From: Uranotaenia lowii
Taxonomy: Eukaryota > Arthropoda > Insecta > Diptera > Culicidae
Reading direction: 5' to 3'
DNA: 64,000 nucleotides
NCBI RefSeq assembly: GCF_029784155.1
Contig: NW_026597399.1
Coordinates: 1 to 64,000, forward strand
In this document: in pieces, positions 37,170 through 51,000 of the stretch
Layout of the letters: every line of letters starts with the position of its first letter
How positions within the stretch are numbered: position 1 is the first letter of the stretch
Notes under the pieces: generated by a model
Databases searched by the model: none
What the model saw: only the letters and a program-made list of their open reading frames with translations
Told to the model about the DNA's origin: nothing
Made by a program: the position numbers and the translations under genes

Positions 37170-40090
37170 GATCACAACTTTAAAATGCGATTTCTGGCCT
37201 TTAGAAGCGTTTTTCGGCCATTCTGAGCTTAATTTGGGATCACAACTTTAAAATGCGATTTCTGTCCTTTAGAAGCGTTTTTCGGCGATTCTGAGTTTAA
37301 TTTGGGATCACAACTTTAAAATGCGATTTCTGGCCTTTAGAAGCGTTTTTCGGCCATTCTGAGCTTAATTTGGGATCACAACTTTAAAATGCGATTTCTG
37401 GCCTTTAGAAGCGTTTTTCGGCCATTCTGAGTTTAATTTGGGATCACAACTTTAAAATGCGATTTCTGGCCTTTAGAAGCGTTTTTCGGCCATTCTGAGC
37501 TTAATTTGGGATCACAACTTTAAAATGCGATTTCTGGCCTTTAGAAGCGTTTTTCGGCCATTCTGAGCTTAATTTGGGATCACAACTTTAAAATGCGATT
37601 TCTGTCCTTTAGAAGCGTTTTTCGGCGATTCTGAGTTTAATTTGGGATCACAACTTTAAAATGCGATTTCTGGCCTTTAGAAGCGTTTTTCGGCCATTCT
37701 GAGCTTAATTTGGGATCACAACTTTAAAATGCGATTTCTGGCCTTTAGAAGCATTTTTCGGCCATTCTGAGCTTAATTTGGGATCACAACTTTAAAATGC
37801 GATTTCTGGCCTTTAGAAGCGTTTTTCGGCCATTCTGAGCTTAATTTGGGATCACAACTTTAAAATGCGATTTCTGGCCTTTAGAAGCGTTTTTCGGCCA
37901 TTCTGAGCTTAATTTGGGATCACAACTTTAAAATGCGATTTCTGGCCTTTAGAAGCGTTTTTCGGCCATTCTGAGCTTAATTTGGGATCACAACTTTAAA
38001 ATGCGATTTCTGTCCTTTAGAAGCGTTTTTCGGCGATTCTGAGTTTAATTTGGGATCACAACTTTAAAATGCGATTTCTGGCCTTTAGAAGCGTTTTTCG
38101 GCCATTCTGAGCTTAATTTGGGATCACAACTTTAAAATGCGATTTCTGGCCTTTAGAAGCGTTTTTCGGCCATTCTGAGCTTAATTTGGGATCACAACTT
38201 TAAAATGCGATTTCTGGCCTTTAGAAGCGTTTTTCGGCCATTCTGAGCTTAATTTGGGATCACAACTTTAAAATGCGATTTCTGGCCTTTAGAAGCGTTT
38301 TTCGGCCATTCTGAGCTTAATTTGGGATCACAACTTTAAAATGCGATTTCTGGCCTTTAGAAGCGTTTTTCGGCCATTCTGAGCTTAATTTGGGATCACA
38401 ACTTTAAAATGCGATTTCTGTCCTTTAGAAGCGTTTTTCGGCGATTCTGAGTTTAATTTGGGATCACAACTTTAAAATGCGATTTCTGGCCTTTAGAAGC
38501 GTTTTTCGGCCATTCTGAGCTTAATTTGGGATCACAACTTTAAAATGCGATTTCTGGCATTTAGAAGCGTTTTTCGGCCATTCTGAGCTTAATTTGGGAT
38601 CACAACTTTAAAATGCGATTTCTGTCCTTTAGAAGCGTTTTTCGGCCATTCTGAGCTTAATTTGGGATCACAACTTTAAAATGCGATTTCTGGCCTTTAG
38701 AAGCGTTTTTCGGCCATTCTGAGCTTAATTTGGGATCACAACTTTAAAATGCGATTTCTGGCCTTTAGAAGCGTTTTTCGGCCATTCTGAGCTTAATTTG
38801 GGATCACAACTTTAAAATGCGATTTCTGTCCTTTAGAAGCGTTTTTCGGCGATTCTGAGTTTAATTTGGGATCACAACTTTAAAATGCGATTTCTGGCCT
38901 TTAGAAGCGTTTTTCGGCCATTCTGAGCTTAATTTGGGATCACAACTTTAAAATGCGATTTCTGGCCTTTAGAAGCGTTTTTCGGCCATTCTGAGCTTAA
39001 TTTGGGATCACAACTTTAAAATGCGATTTCTGGCCTTTAGAAGCGTTTTTCGGCCATTCTGAGCTTAATTTGGGATCACAACTTTAAAATGCGATTTCTG
39101 TCCTTTAGAAGCGTTTTTCGGCCATTCTGAGCTTAATTTGGGATCACAACTTTAAAATGCGATTTCTGTCCTTTAGAAGCGTTTTTCGGCCATTCTGAGC
39201 TTAATTTGGGATCACAACTTTAAAATGCGATTTCTGGCCTTTAGAAGCGTTTTTCGGCCATTCTGAGCTTAATTTGGGATCACAACTTTAAAATGCGATT
39301 TCTGTCCTTTAGAAGCGTTTTTCGGCGATTCTGAGTTTAATTTGGGATCACAACTTTAAAATGCGATTTCTGGCCTTTAGAAGCGTTTTTCGGCCATTCT
39401 GAGCTTAATTTGGGATCACAACTTTAAAATGCGATTTCTGGCCTTTAGAAGCTTTTTTCGGCCATTCTGAGCTTAATTTGGGATCACAACTTTAAAATGC
39501 GATTTCTGGCCTTTAGAAGCGTTTTTCGGCCATTCTGAGCTTAATTTGGGATCACAACTTTAAAATGCGATTTCTGTCCTTTAGAAGCGTTTTTCGGCGA
39601 TTCTGAGTTTAATTTGGGATCACAACTTTAAAATGCGATTTCTGGCCTTTAGAAGCGTTTTTCGGCCATTCTGAGCTTAATTTGGGATCACAACTTTAAA
39701 ATGCGATTTCTGGCCTTTAGAAGCGTTTTTCGGCCATTCTGAGCTTAATTTGGGATCACAACTTTAAAATGCGATTTCTGTCCTTTAGAAGCGTTTTTCG
39801 GCGATTCTGAGTTTAATTTGGGATCACAACTTTAAAATGCGATTTCTGTCCTTTAGACGCGTTTTTCGGCGATTCTGAGTTTAATTTGGGATCACAACTT
39901 TAAAATGCGATTTCTGGCCTTTAGAAGCGTTTTTCGGCCATTCTGAGCTTAATTTGGGATCACAACTTTAAAATGCGATTTCTGGCCTTTAGAAGCGTTT
40001 TTCGGCCATTCTGAGCTTAATTTGGGATCACAACTTTAAAATGCGATTTCTGGCCTTTAGAAGCGTTTTTCGGCCATTCTGAGCTTAATT
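37170..40090. repeat. B-type satellite block
   Basis: B monomers recur near 37264, 37604, 38010, 38410, 38828, 39304, 39577, 39780 and 39848. G28T-only monomers occur near 38624, 39100 and 39168. Single changes include G40A near 37753 and G40T near 39453. A B monomer near 39857 also has a private A37C. Confidence 0.82.
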
Positions 40091-41317
40091 TGGGATCACA
40101 ATTTTAAAATGTGTTTTCTGGCCTTTAGAAGCGTTTTTCGGCCATTCTGAGCTTAATTTGGGATCACAACTTTAAAATGCGATTTCTGGCCTTTAGAAAC
40201 GTTTTTCGGCCATTCTGAGCTTAATTTGGGATCACAACTTTAAAATGCGATTTCTGGCCTTTAGAAGCGTTTTTCGGCCATTCTGAGCTTAATTTGGGAT
40301 CACAACTTTAAAATGCGATTTCTGGCCTTTAGAAGCGTTTTTCGGCGATTCTGAGCTTAATTTGGGATCACAACTTTAAAATGCGATTTCTGGCCTTTAG
40401 AAGCGTTTTTTGGCCATTCTGAGCTTAATTTGGGATCACAATTTTAAAATGTGTTTTCTGGCCTTTAGAAGCGTTTTTCGGCCATTCTGAGCTTAATTTG
40501 GGATCACAACTTTAAAATGCGATTTCTGGCCTTTAGAAGCGTTTTTCGTCCATTCTGAGCTTAATTTGGGATCACAACTTTAAAATGCGATTTCTGGCCT
40601 TTAGAAGCGTTTTTCGGCGATTCTGAGCTTAATTTGGGATCACAACTTTAAAATGCGATTTCTGGCCTTTAGAAGCGTTTTTTGGCCATTCTGAACTTAA
40701 TTTGGGATCACAATTTTAAAATGTGTTTTCTGGCCTTTAGAAGCGTTTTTCGGCCATTCTGAGCTTAATTTGGGATCACAACTTTAAAATGCGATTTCTG
40801 GCCTTTAAAAGCGTTTTTCGGCCATTCTGAGCTTAATTTGGGATCACAACTTTAAAATGCGATTTCTGGCCTTTAGAAGCGTTTTTCGGCGATTCTGAGC
40901 TTAATTTGGGATCACAACTTTAAAATGCGATTTCTGGCCTTTAGAAGCGTTTTTCGGCCATTCTGAGCCTCATTTGGGATCACAACTTTAAAATGCGATT
41001 TCTGGCCTTTAGAAGCGTTTTTCGGTCATTCTGAGCTTAATTTGGGATCACAACTTTAAAATGCGATTTCTGGCCTTTAGAAGCGTTTTTCGGCCATTCT
41101 GAGCTTAATTTGGGATCACAATTTTAAAATGCGATTTCTGTCCTTTAGAAGCGTTTTTCGGCGATTCTGAGCTTAATTTGGGATCACAACTTTAAAATGC
41201 GATTTCTGGCCTTAAGAAACGTTTTTCGGCCATTCTGAGCTTAATTTGGGATCACAACTTTAAAATGCGATTTCTGGCCTTTAGAAGCGTTTTTCGGCCA
41301 TTCTGAGCTTAATTTGG

Positions 41318-41356
41318 GATCACAACTTTAAAATGCGATTTCTGAGCTTAATTTGG
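41318..41356. repeat. 39-bp short monomer no. 4
   Basis: Same deletion. It follows a C49T / T33A+G38A series like that before nos. 1 and 2, which supports common descent of these short monomers. Confidence 0.92.
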
Positions 41357-41424
41357 GATCACAACTTTAAAATGCGATTTCTGGCCTTTAGAAGCGTTTT
41401 TCGGCGATTCTGAGCTTAATTTGG

Positions 41425-41463
41425 GATCACAACTTTAAAATGCGATTTCTGAGCTTAATTTGG
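41425..41463. repeat. 39-bp short monomer no. 5
   Basis: Same deletion, 107 bp (68 + 39) after no. 4. The pair of one full C50G monomer and one short monomer looks like a local tandem duplication of a 107-bp unit. Confidence 0.92.
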
Positions 41464-42415
41464 GATCACAACTTTAAAATGCGATTTCTGGCCTTTAGAA
41501 GCGTTTTTCGGCGATTCTGAGCTTAATTTGGGATCACAACTTTAAAATGCGATTTCTGGCCTTTAGAAGCGTTTTTCGGCCATTCTGAGCTTAATTTGGG
41601 ATCACAATTTTAAAATGTGTTTTCTGGCCTTTAGAAGCGTTTTTCGGCCATTCTGAGCTTAATTTGGGATCACAACTTTAAAATGCGATTTCTGGCCTTT
41701 AGAAACGTTTTTCGGCGATTCTGAGCTTAATTTGGGATCACAACTTTAAAATGCGATTTCTGGCCTTTAGAAGCGTTTTTCGGCCATTCTGAGCTTAATT
41801 TGGGATCACAATTTTAAAATGTGTTTTCTGGCCTTTAGAAGCGTTTTTCGGCGATTCTGAGCTTAATTTGGGATCACAACTTTAAAATGCGATTTCTGGC
41901 CTTTAAAAGCGTTTTTCGGCCATTCTGAGCTTAATTTGGGATCACAACTTTAAAATGCGATTTCTGGCCTTTAGAAGCGTTTTTCGGCGATTCTGAGCTT
42001 AATTTGGGATCACAACTTTAAAATGCGATTTCTGGCCTTTAGAAGCGTTTTTCGGCCATTCTGAGCCTCATTTGGGATCACAACTTTAAAATGCGATTTC
42101 TGGCCTTTAGAAGCGTTTTTCGGTCATTCTGAGCTTAATTTGGGATCACAACTTTAAAATGCGATTTCTGGCCTTTAGAAGCGTTTTTCGGCCATTCTGA
42201 GCTTAATTTGGGATCACAATTTTAAAATGCGATTTCTGGCCTTTAGAAGCGTTTTTCGGCGATTCTGAGCTTAATTTGGGATCACAACTTTAAAATGCGA
42301 TTTCTGGCCTTAAGAAACGTTTTTCGGCCATTCTGAGCTTAATTTGGGATCACAACTTTAAAATGCGATTTCTGGCCTTTAGAAGCGTTTTTCGGCCATT
42401 CTGAGCTTAATTTGG

Positions 42416-42454
42416 GATCACAACTTTAAAATGCGATTTCTGAGCTTAATTTGG
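42416..42454. repeat. 39-bp short monomer no. 6
   Basis: Same deletion, again following T33A/G38A and near-consensus monomers as at nos. 1, 2 and 4. It is the last short monomer seen in the window. Confidence 0.92.
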
Positions 42455-44580
42455 GATCACAACTTTAAAATGCGATTTCTGGCCTTTAGAAGCGTTTTTC
42501 GGCCATTCTGAGCTTAATTTGGGATCACAACTTTAAAATGCGATTTCTGGCCTTTAGAAGCGTTTTTCGGCGATTCTGAGCTTAATTTGGGATCACAACT
42601 TTAAAATGCGATTTCTGGCCTTTAGAAGCGTTTTTCGGCCATTCTGAGCTTAATTTGGGATCACAATTTTAAAATGTGTTTTCTGGCCTTTAGAAGCGTT
42701 TTTCGGCCATTCTGAGCTTAATTTGGGATCACAACTTTAAAATGCGATTTCTGGCCTTTAGAAACGTTTTTCGGCCATTCTGAGCTTAATTTGGGATCAC
42801 AACTTTAAAATGCGATTTCTGGCCTTTAGAAGCGTTTTTCGGCCATTCTGAGCTTAATTTGGGATCACAACTTTAAAATGCGATTTCTGGCCTTTAGAAG
42901 CGTTTTTCGGCGATTCTGAGCTTAATTTGGGATCACAACTTTAAAATGCGATTTCTGGCCTTTAGAAGCGTTTTTTGGCCATTCTGAGCTTAATTTGGGA
43001 TCACAATTTTAAAATGTGTTTTCTGGCCTTTAGAAACGTTTTTCGGCCATTCTGAGCTTAATTTGGGATCACAATTTTAAAATGCGATTTCTGGCCTTTA
43101 GAAGCGTTTTTCGGCCATTCTGAGCTTAATTTGGGATCACAACTTTAAAATGCGATTTCTGGCCTTTAGAAGCGTTTTTTGGCCATTCTGAGCTTAATTT
43201 GGGATCACAACTTTAAAATGCGATTTCTGGCCTTTAGAAACGTTTTTCGGCCATTCTGAGCTTAATTTGGGATCACAACTTTAAAATGCGATTTCTGGCC
43301 TTTAGAAGCGTTTTTCGGCCATTCTGAGCTTAATTTGGGATCACAACTTTAAAATGCGATTTCTGGCCTTTAGAAGCGTTTTTCGGCGATTCTGAGCTTA
43401 ATTTGGGATCACAACTTTAAAATGCGATTTCTGGCCTTTAGAAGCGTTTTTTGGCCATTCTGAGCTTAATTTGGGATCACAATTTTAAAATGTGTTTTCT
43501 GGCCTTTAGAAACGTTTTTCGGCCATTCTGAGCTTAATTTGGGATCACAATTTTAAAATGCGATTTCTGGCCTTTAGAAGCGTTTTTCGGCCATTCTGAG
43601 CTTAATTTGGGATCACAACTTTAAAATGCGATTTCTGGCCTTTAGAAGCGTTTTTTGGCCATTCTGAGCTTAATTTGGGATCACAATTTTAAAATGTGTT
43701 TTCTGGCCTTTAGAAACGTTTTTCGGCCATTCTGAGCTTAATTTGGGATCACAATTTTAAAATGCGATTTCTGGCCTTTAGAAGCGTTTTTCGGCCATTC
43801 TGAGCTTAATTTGGGATCACAACTTTAAAATGCGATTTCTGGCCTTTAGAAGCGTTTTTCGGCCATTCTGAGCTTAATTTGGGATCACAACTTTAAAATG
43901 CGATTTCTGGCCTTTAGAAGCGTTTTTCGGCCATTCTGAGCTTAATTTGGGATCACAACTTTAAAATGCGATTTCTGGCCTTTAGAAGCGTTTTTCGGCC
44001 ATTCTGAGCTTAATTTGGGATCACAACTTTAAAATGCGATTTCTGGCCTTTAGAAGCGTTTTTCGGCCATTCTGAGCTTAATTTGGGATCACAACTTTAA
44101 AATGCGATTTCTGGCCTTTAGAAGCGTTTTTCGGCCATTCTGAGCTTAATTTGGGATCACAACTTTAAAATGCGATTTCTGGCCTTTAGAAGCGTTTTTC
44201 GGCCATTCTGAGCTTAATTTGGGATCACAACTTTAAAATGCGATTTCTGGCCTTTAGAAGCGTTTTTCGGCGATTCTGAGCTTAATTTGGGATCACAACT
44301 TTAAAATGCGATTTCTGGCCTTTAGAAGCGTTTTTCGGCCATTCTGAGCTTAATTTGGGATCACAATTTTAAAATGTGTTTTCTGGCCTTTAGAAGCGTT
44401 TTTCGGCCATTCTGAGCTTAATTTGGGATCACAATTTTAAAATGCGATTTCTGGCCTTTAGAAGCGTTTTTCGGCCATTCTGAGCTTAATTTGGGATCAC
44501 AATTTTAAAATGTGTTTTCTGGCCTTTAGAAGCGTTTTTCGGCCATTCTGAGCTTAATTTGGGATCACAACTTTAAAATG

Positions 44581-46460
44581 CGATTTCTGGCCTTTAGAAG
44601 CGTTTTTCGGCCATTCTGAGCTTAATTTGGGATCACAACTTTAAAATGCGATTTCTGGCCTTTAGAAGCGTTTTTCGGCCATTCTGAGCTTAATTTGGGA
44701 TCACAACTTTAAAATGCGATTTCTGGCCTTTAGAAGCGTTTTTCGGCCATTCTGAGCTTAATTTGGGATCACAACTTTAAAATGCGATTTCTGGCCTTTA
44801 GAAGCGTTTTTCGGCCATTCTGAGCTTAATTTGGGATCACAACTTTAAAATGCGATTTCTGGCCTTTAGAAGCGTTTTTCGGCCATTCTGAGTTTAATTT
44901 GGGATCACAACTTTAAAATGCGATTTCTGGCCTTTAGAAGCGTTTTTCGGCCATTCTGAGCTTAATTTGGGATCACAACTTTAAAATGCGATTTCTGGCC
45001 TTTAGAAGCGTTTTTCGGCCATTCTGAGCTTAATTTGGGATCACAACTTTAAAATGCGATTTCTGTCCTTTAGAAGCGTTTTTCGGCGATTCTGAGTTTA
45101 ATTTGGGATCACAACTTTAAAATGCGATTTCTGGCCTTTAGAAGCGTTTTTCGGCCATTCTGAGCTTAATTTGGGATCACAACTTTAAAATGCGATTTCT
45201 GGCCTTTAGAAGCGTTTTTCGGCCATTCTGAGCTTAATTTGGGATCACAACTTTAAAATGCGATTTCTGGCCTTTAGAAGCGTTTTTCGGCCATTCTGAG
45301 CTTAATTTGGGATCACAACTTTAAAATGCGATTTCTGGCCTTTAGAAGCGTTTTTCGGCGATTCTGAGCTTAATTTGGGATCACAACTTTAAAATGCGAT
45401 TTCTGTCCTTTAGAAGCGTTTTTCGGCGATTCTGAGTTTAATTTGGGATCACAACTTTAAAATGCGATTTCTGGCCTTTAGAAGCGTTTTTCGGCCATTC
45501 TGAGCTTAATTTGGGATCACAACTTTAAAATGCGATTTCTGGCCTTTAGAAGCGTTTTTCGGCCATTCTGAGCTTAATTTGGGATCACAACTTTAAAATG
45601 CGATTTCTGGCCTTTAGAAGCGTTTTTCGGCCATTCTGAGCTTAATTTGGGATCACAACTTTAAAATGCGATTTCTGTCCTTTAGAAGCGTTTTTCGGCG
45701 ATTCTGAGTTTAATTTGGGATCACAACTTTAAAATGCGATTTCTGGCCTTTAGAAGCGTTTTTCGGCCATTCTGAGCTTAATTTGGGATCACAACTTTAA
45801 AATGCGATTTCTGGCCTTTAGAAGCGTTTTTCGGCCATTCTGAGCTTAATTTGGGATCACAACTTTAAAATGCGATTTCTGTCCTTTAGAAGCGTTTTTC
45901 GGCGATTCTGAGTTTAATTTGGGATCACAACTTTAAAATGCGATTTCTGGCCTTTAGAAGCGTTTTTCGGCCATTCTGAGCTTAATTTGGGATCACAACT
46001 TTAAAATGCGATTTCTGGCCTTTAGAAGCGTTTTTCGGCCATTCTGAGCTTAATTTGGGATCACAACTTTAAAATGCGATTTCTGGCCTTTAGAAGCTTT
46101 TTTCGGCCATTCTGAGCTTAATTTGGGATCACAACTTTAAAATGCGATTTCTGGCCTTTAGAAGCGTTTTTCGGCCATTCTGAGCTTAATTTGGGATCAC
46201 AACTTTAAAATGCGATTTCTGTCCTTTAGAAGCGTTTTTCGGCGATTCTGAGTTCAATTTGGGATCACAACTTTAAAATGCGATTTCTGGCCTTTAGAAG
46301 CGTTTTTCGGCCATTCTGAGCTTAATTTGGGATCACAACTTTAAAATGCGATTTCTGGCCTTTAGAAGCGTTTTTCGGCCATTCTGAGCTTAATTTGGGA
46401 TCACAACTTTAAAATGCGATTTCTGGCCTTTAGAAGCGTTTTTCGGCCATTCTGAGCTTA
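44581..46460. repeat. B-type satellite block
   Basis: B monomers near 45066, 45406, 45678, 45882 and 46222 alternate with A monomers. G40T occurs near 46098, and a private T60C next to C59T (GAGTTCAAT) near 46255. Confidence 0.82.
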
Positions 46461-48700
46461 ATTTGGGATCACAATTTTAAAATGTGTTTTCTGGCCTTTA
46501 GAAGCGTTTTTCGGCCATTCTGAGCTTAATTTGGGATCACAACTTTAAAATGCGATTTCTGGCCTTTAGAAGCGTTTTTCGGCCATTCTGAGCTTAATTT
46601 GGGATCACAACTTTAAAATGCGATTTCTGGCCTTTAGAAGCGTTTTTCGGCCATTCTGAGCTTAATTTGGGATCACAATTTTAAAATGTGTTTTCTGGCC
46701 TTTAGAAGCGTTTTTCGGCCATTCTGAGCTTAATTTGGGATCACAACTTTAAAATGCGATTTCTGGCCTTTAGAACCGTTTGTCGGCCATTCTGAGCTTA
46801 ATTTGGGATCACAACTTTAAAATGCGATTTCTGGCCTTTAGAAGCGTTTTTCGGCGATTCTGAGCTTAATTTGGGATCACAACTTTAAAATGCGATTTCT
46901 GGCCTTTAGAAGCGTTTTTCGGCCATTCTGAGCTTAATTTGGGATCACAATTTTAAAATGTGTTTTCTGGCCTTTAGAAGCGTTTTTCGGCCATTCTGAG
47001 CTTAATTTGGGATCACAACTTTAAAATGCGATTTCTGGCCTTTAGAAACGTTTTTCGGCCATTCTGAGCTTAATTTGGGATCACAACTTTAAAATGCGAT
47101 TTCTGGCCTTTAGAAGCGTTTTTCGGCCATTCTGAGCTTAATTTGGGATCACAACTTTAAAATGCGATTTCTGGCCTTAAGAAGCGTTTTTCGGCGATTC
47201 TGAGCTTAATTTGGGATCACAACTTTAAAATGCGATTTCTGGCCTTTAGAAGCGTTTTTTGGCCATTCTGAGCTTAATTTGGGATCACAACTTTAAAATG
47301 CGATTTCTGGCCTTTAGAAGCGTTTTTTGGCCATTCTGAGCTTAATTTGGGATCACAATTTTAAAATGTGTTTTCTGGCCTTTAGAAACGTTTTTCGGCC
47401 ATTCTGAGCTTAATTTGGGATCACAATTTTTAAATGCGATTTCTGGCCTTTAGAAGCGTTTTTCGGCCATTCTGAGCTTAATTTGGGATCACAACTTTAA
47501 AATGCGATTTCTGGCCTTTAGAAACGTTTTTCGGCCATTCTGAGCTTAATTTGGGATCACAACTTTAAAATGCGATCTCTGGCCTTTAGAAGCGTTTTTC
47601 GGCCATTCTGAGCTTAATTTGGGATCACAACTTTAAAATGCGATTTCTGGCCTTTAGAAGCGTTTTTCGGCCATTCTGAGCTTAATTTGGGATCACAACT
47701 TTAAAATGCGATTTCTGGCCTTTAGAAGCTTTTTTCGGCGATTCTGAGCTTAATTTGGGATCACAACTTTAAAATGCGATTTCTGGCCTTTAGAAGCGTT
47801 TTTCGGCCATTCTGAGCTTAATTTGGGATCACAACTTTAAAATGCGATTTCTGGCCTTTAGAAGCGTTTTTCGGCCATTCTGAGCTTAATTTGGGATCAC
47901 AACTTTAAAATGCGATTTCTGGCCTTTAGAAGCTTTTTTCGGCGATTCTGAGCTTAATTTGGGATCACAACTTTAAAATGCGATTTCTGGCCTTTAGAAG
48001 CGTTTTTCGGCCATTCTGAGCTTAATTTGGGATCACAACTTTAAAATGCGATTTCTGGCCTTTAGAAGCGTTTTTCGGCGATTCTGAGCTTAATTTGGGA
48101 TCACAACTTTAAAATGCGATTTCTGGCCTTTAGAAGCGTTTTTCGGCCATTCTGAGCTTAATTTGGGATCACAATTTTAAAATGTGTTTTCTGGCCTTTA
48201 GAAGCGTTTTTCGGCCATTCTGAGCTTAATTTGGGATCACAATTTTAAAATGTGTTTTCTGGCCTTTAGAAGCGTTTTTCGGCCATTCTGAGCTTAATTT
48301 GGGATCACAACTTTAAAATGCGATTTCTGGCCTTTAGAAGCGTTTTTCGGCGATTCTGAGCTTAATTTGGGATCACAACTTTAAAATGCGATTTCTGGCC
48401 TTTAGAAGCGTTTTTTGGCCATTCTGAGCTTAATTTGGGATCACAACTTTAAAATGCGATTTCTGGCCTTTAGAAGCGTTTTTTGGCCATTCTGAGCTTA
48501 ATTTGGGATCACAATTTTAAAATGTGTTTTCTGGCCTTTAGAAACGTTTTTCGGCCATTCTGAGCTTAATTTGGGATCACAATTTTAAAATGCGATTTCT
48601 GGCCTTTAGAAGCGTTTTTCGGCCATTCTGAGCTTAATTTGGGATCACAACTTTAAAATGCGATTTCTGGCCTTTAGAAACGTTTTTCGGCCATTCTGAG
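46461..48700. repeat. C9T-type satellite block (source of a copy across the MITE)
   Basis: C9T/C19T/A21T monomers near 46475, 46679, 46951, 47359, 48175 and 48243, with G38A, C50G, C46T and G40T monomers. Rare markers G38C+T44G (46776) and T33A without G38A (47179) recur at 56828 and 57231. A private A13T at about 47430 marks where correspondence with the second copy ends. Confidence 0.85.
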
Positions 48701-49309
48701 CTTAATTTGGGATCACAACTTTAAAATGCGATTTCTGGCCTTTAGAAGCGTTTTTCGGCCATTCTGAGCTTAATTTGGGATCACAACTTTAAAATGCGAT
48801 TTCTGGCCTTTAGAAGCGTTTTTCGGCCATTCTGAGCTTAATTTGGGATCACAACTTTAAAATGCGATTTCTGGCCTTTAGAAGCGTTTTTCGGCCATTC
48901 TGAGCTTAATTTGGGATCACAACTTTAAAATGCGATTTCTGGCCTTTAGAAGCGTTTTTCGGCCATTCTGAGCTTAATTTGGGATCACAACTTTAAAATG
49001 CGATTTCTGGCCTTTAGAAGCGTTTTTCGGCCATTCTGAGCTTAATTTGGGATCACAACTTTAAAATGCGATTTCTGGCCTTTAGAAGCGTTTTTCGGCC
49101 ATTCTGAGCTTAATTTGGGATCACAACTTTAAAATGCGATTTCTGGCCTTTAGAAGCGTTTTTCGGCCATTCTGAGCTTAATTTGGGATCACAACTTTAA
49201 AATGCGATTTCTGGCCTTTAGAAGCGTTTTTCGGCCATTCTGAGCTTAATTTGGGATCACAACTTTAAAATGCGATTTCTGGCCTTTAGAAGCGTTTTTC
49301 GGCCATTCT

Positions 49310-51000
49310 GAGCTTAATTTGGGATCACAACTTTAAAATGCGATTTCTGGCCTTTAGAAGCGTTTTTCGGCCATTCGGAGCTTAATTTGGGATCACAACT
49401 TTAGAATGCGATTTCTGGCCTTTAGAAGCGTTTTTCGGCCATTCTGAGCTTAATTTGGGATCACAACTTTAAAATGCGATTTCTGGCCTTTAGAAGCGTT
49501 TTTCGGCCATTCTGAGCTTAATTTGGGATCACAACTTTAAAATGCGATTTCTGTCCTTTAGAAGCGTTTTTCGGCGATTCTGAGTTTAATTTGGGATCAC
49601 AACTTTAAAATGCGATTTCTGGCCTTTAGAAGCGTTTTTCGGCCATTCTGAGCTTAATTTGGGATCACAACTTTAAAATGCGATTTCTGGCCTTTAGAAG
49701 CGTTTTTCGGCCATTCGGAGCTTAATTTGGGATCACAACTTTAGAATGCGATTTCTGGCCTTTAGAAGCGTTTTTCGGCCATTCTGAGCTTAATTTGGGA
49801 TCACAACTTTAAAATGCGATTTCTGGCCTTTAGAAGCGTTTTTCGGCCATTCTGAGCTTAATTTGGGATCACAACTTTAAAATGCGATTTCTGGCCTTTA
49901 GAAGCGTTTTTCGGCCATTCTGAGCTTAATTTGGGATCACAACTTTAAAATGCGATTTCTGGCCTTTAGAAGCGTTTTTCGGCCATTCTGAGCTTAATTT
50001 GGGATCACAACTTTAAAATGCGATTTCTGGCCTTTAGAAGCGTTTTTCGGCCATTCGGAGCTTAATTTGGGATCACAACTTTAGAATGCGATTTCTGGCC
50101 TTTAGAAGCGTTTTTCGGCCATTCTGAGCTTAATTTGGGATCACAACTTTAAAATGCGATTTCTGGCCTTTAGAAGCGTTTTTCGGCCATTCTGAGCTTA
50201 ATTTGGGATCACAACTTTAAAATGCGATTTCTGTCCTTTAGAAGCGTTTTTCGGCGATTCTGAGTTTAATTTGGGATCACAACTTTAAAATGCGATTTCT
50301 GGCCTTTAGAAGCGTTTTTCGGCCATTCTGAGCTTAATTTGGGATCACAACTTTAAAATGCGATTTCTGGCCTTTAGAAGCGTTTTTCGGCCATTCGGAG
50401 CTTAATTTGGGATCACAACTTTAGAATGCGATTTCTGGCCTTTAGAAGCGTTTTTCGGCCATTCTGAGCTTAATTTGGGATCACAACTTTAAAATGCGAT
50501 TTCTGGCCTTTAGAAGCGTTTTTCGGCCATTCTGAGCTTAATTTGGGATCACAACTTTAAAATGCGATTTCTGTCCTTTAGAAGCGTTTTTCGGCGATTC
50601 TGAGTTTAATTTGGGATCACAACTTTAAAATGCGATTTCTGGCCTTTAGAAGCGTTTTTCGGCCATTCTGAGCTTAATTTGGGATCACAACTTTAAAATG
50701 CGATTTCTGGCCTTTAGAAGCGTTTTTCGGCCATTCTGAGCTTAATTTGGGATCACAACTTTAAAATGCGATTTCTGGCCTTTAGAAGCGTTTTTCGGCC
50801 ATTCTGAGCTTAATTTGGGATCACAACTTTAAAATGCGATTTCTGGCCTTTAGAAGCGTTTTTCGGCCATTCTGAGCTTAATTTGGGATCACAACTTTAA
50901 AATGCGATTTCTGGCCTTTAGAAGCGTTTTTCGGCCATTCTGAGCTTAATTTGGGATCACAACGTTAAAATGCGATTTCTGTCCTTTAGAAGCGTTTTTC
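49310..51000. repeat. 340-bp pentamer higher-order repeat, block 1
   Basis: T55G (ATTCGGAG) occurs at 49377, 49717, 50057 and 50397, exactly 340 bp (5 x 68) apart. Each is followed in the next monomer by A14G (TTAGAATGC), so the linked pair spans a monomer junction. Three of the pentamers also contain a B monomer (G28T at 49554, 50234, 50574); the one after 49717 does not. The block ends with a T10G monomer at 50964 followed by a B monomer. Confidence 0.9.

Larger units (their letters stand above)
40091..44580. repeat. C9T-type satellite block with three short monomers
   Basis: The variant set and order resemble 24.7-31.6 kb: C9T/C19T/A21T, G38A, T33A+G38A, C49T, C46T+G58A, T60C/A62C, and three 39-bp monomers. 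A G28T in a C9T monomer near 41140 is a combination not seen in the earlier zone. Near-identical runs around 43.0-43.8 kb (C46T, then C9T/C19T/A21T with G38A, then C9T) occur at least three times. Confidence 0.83.
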
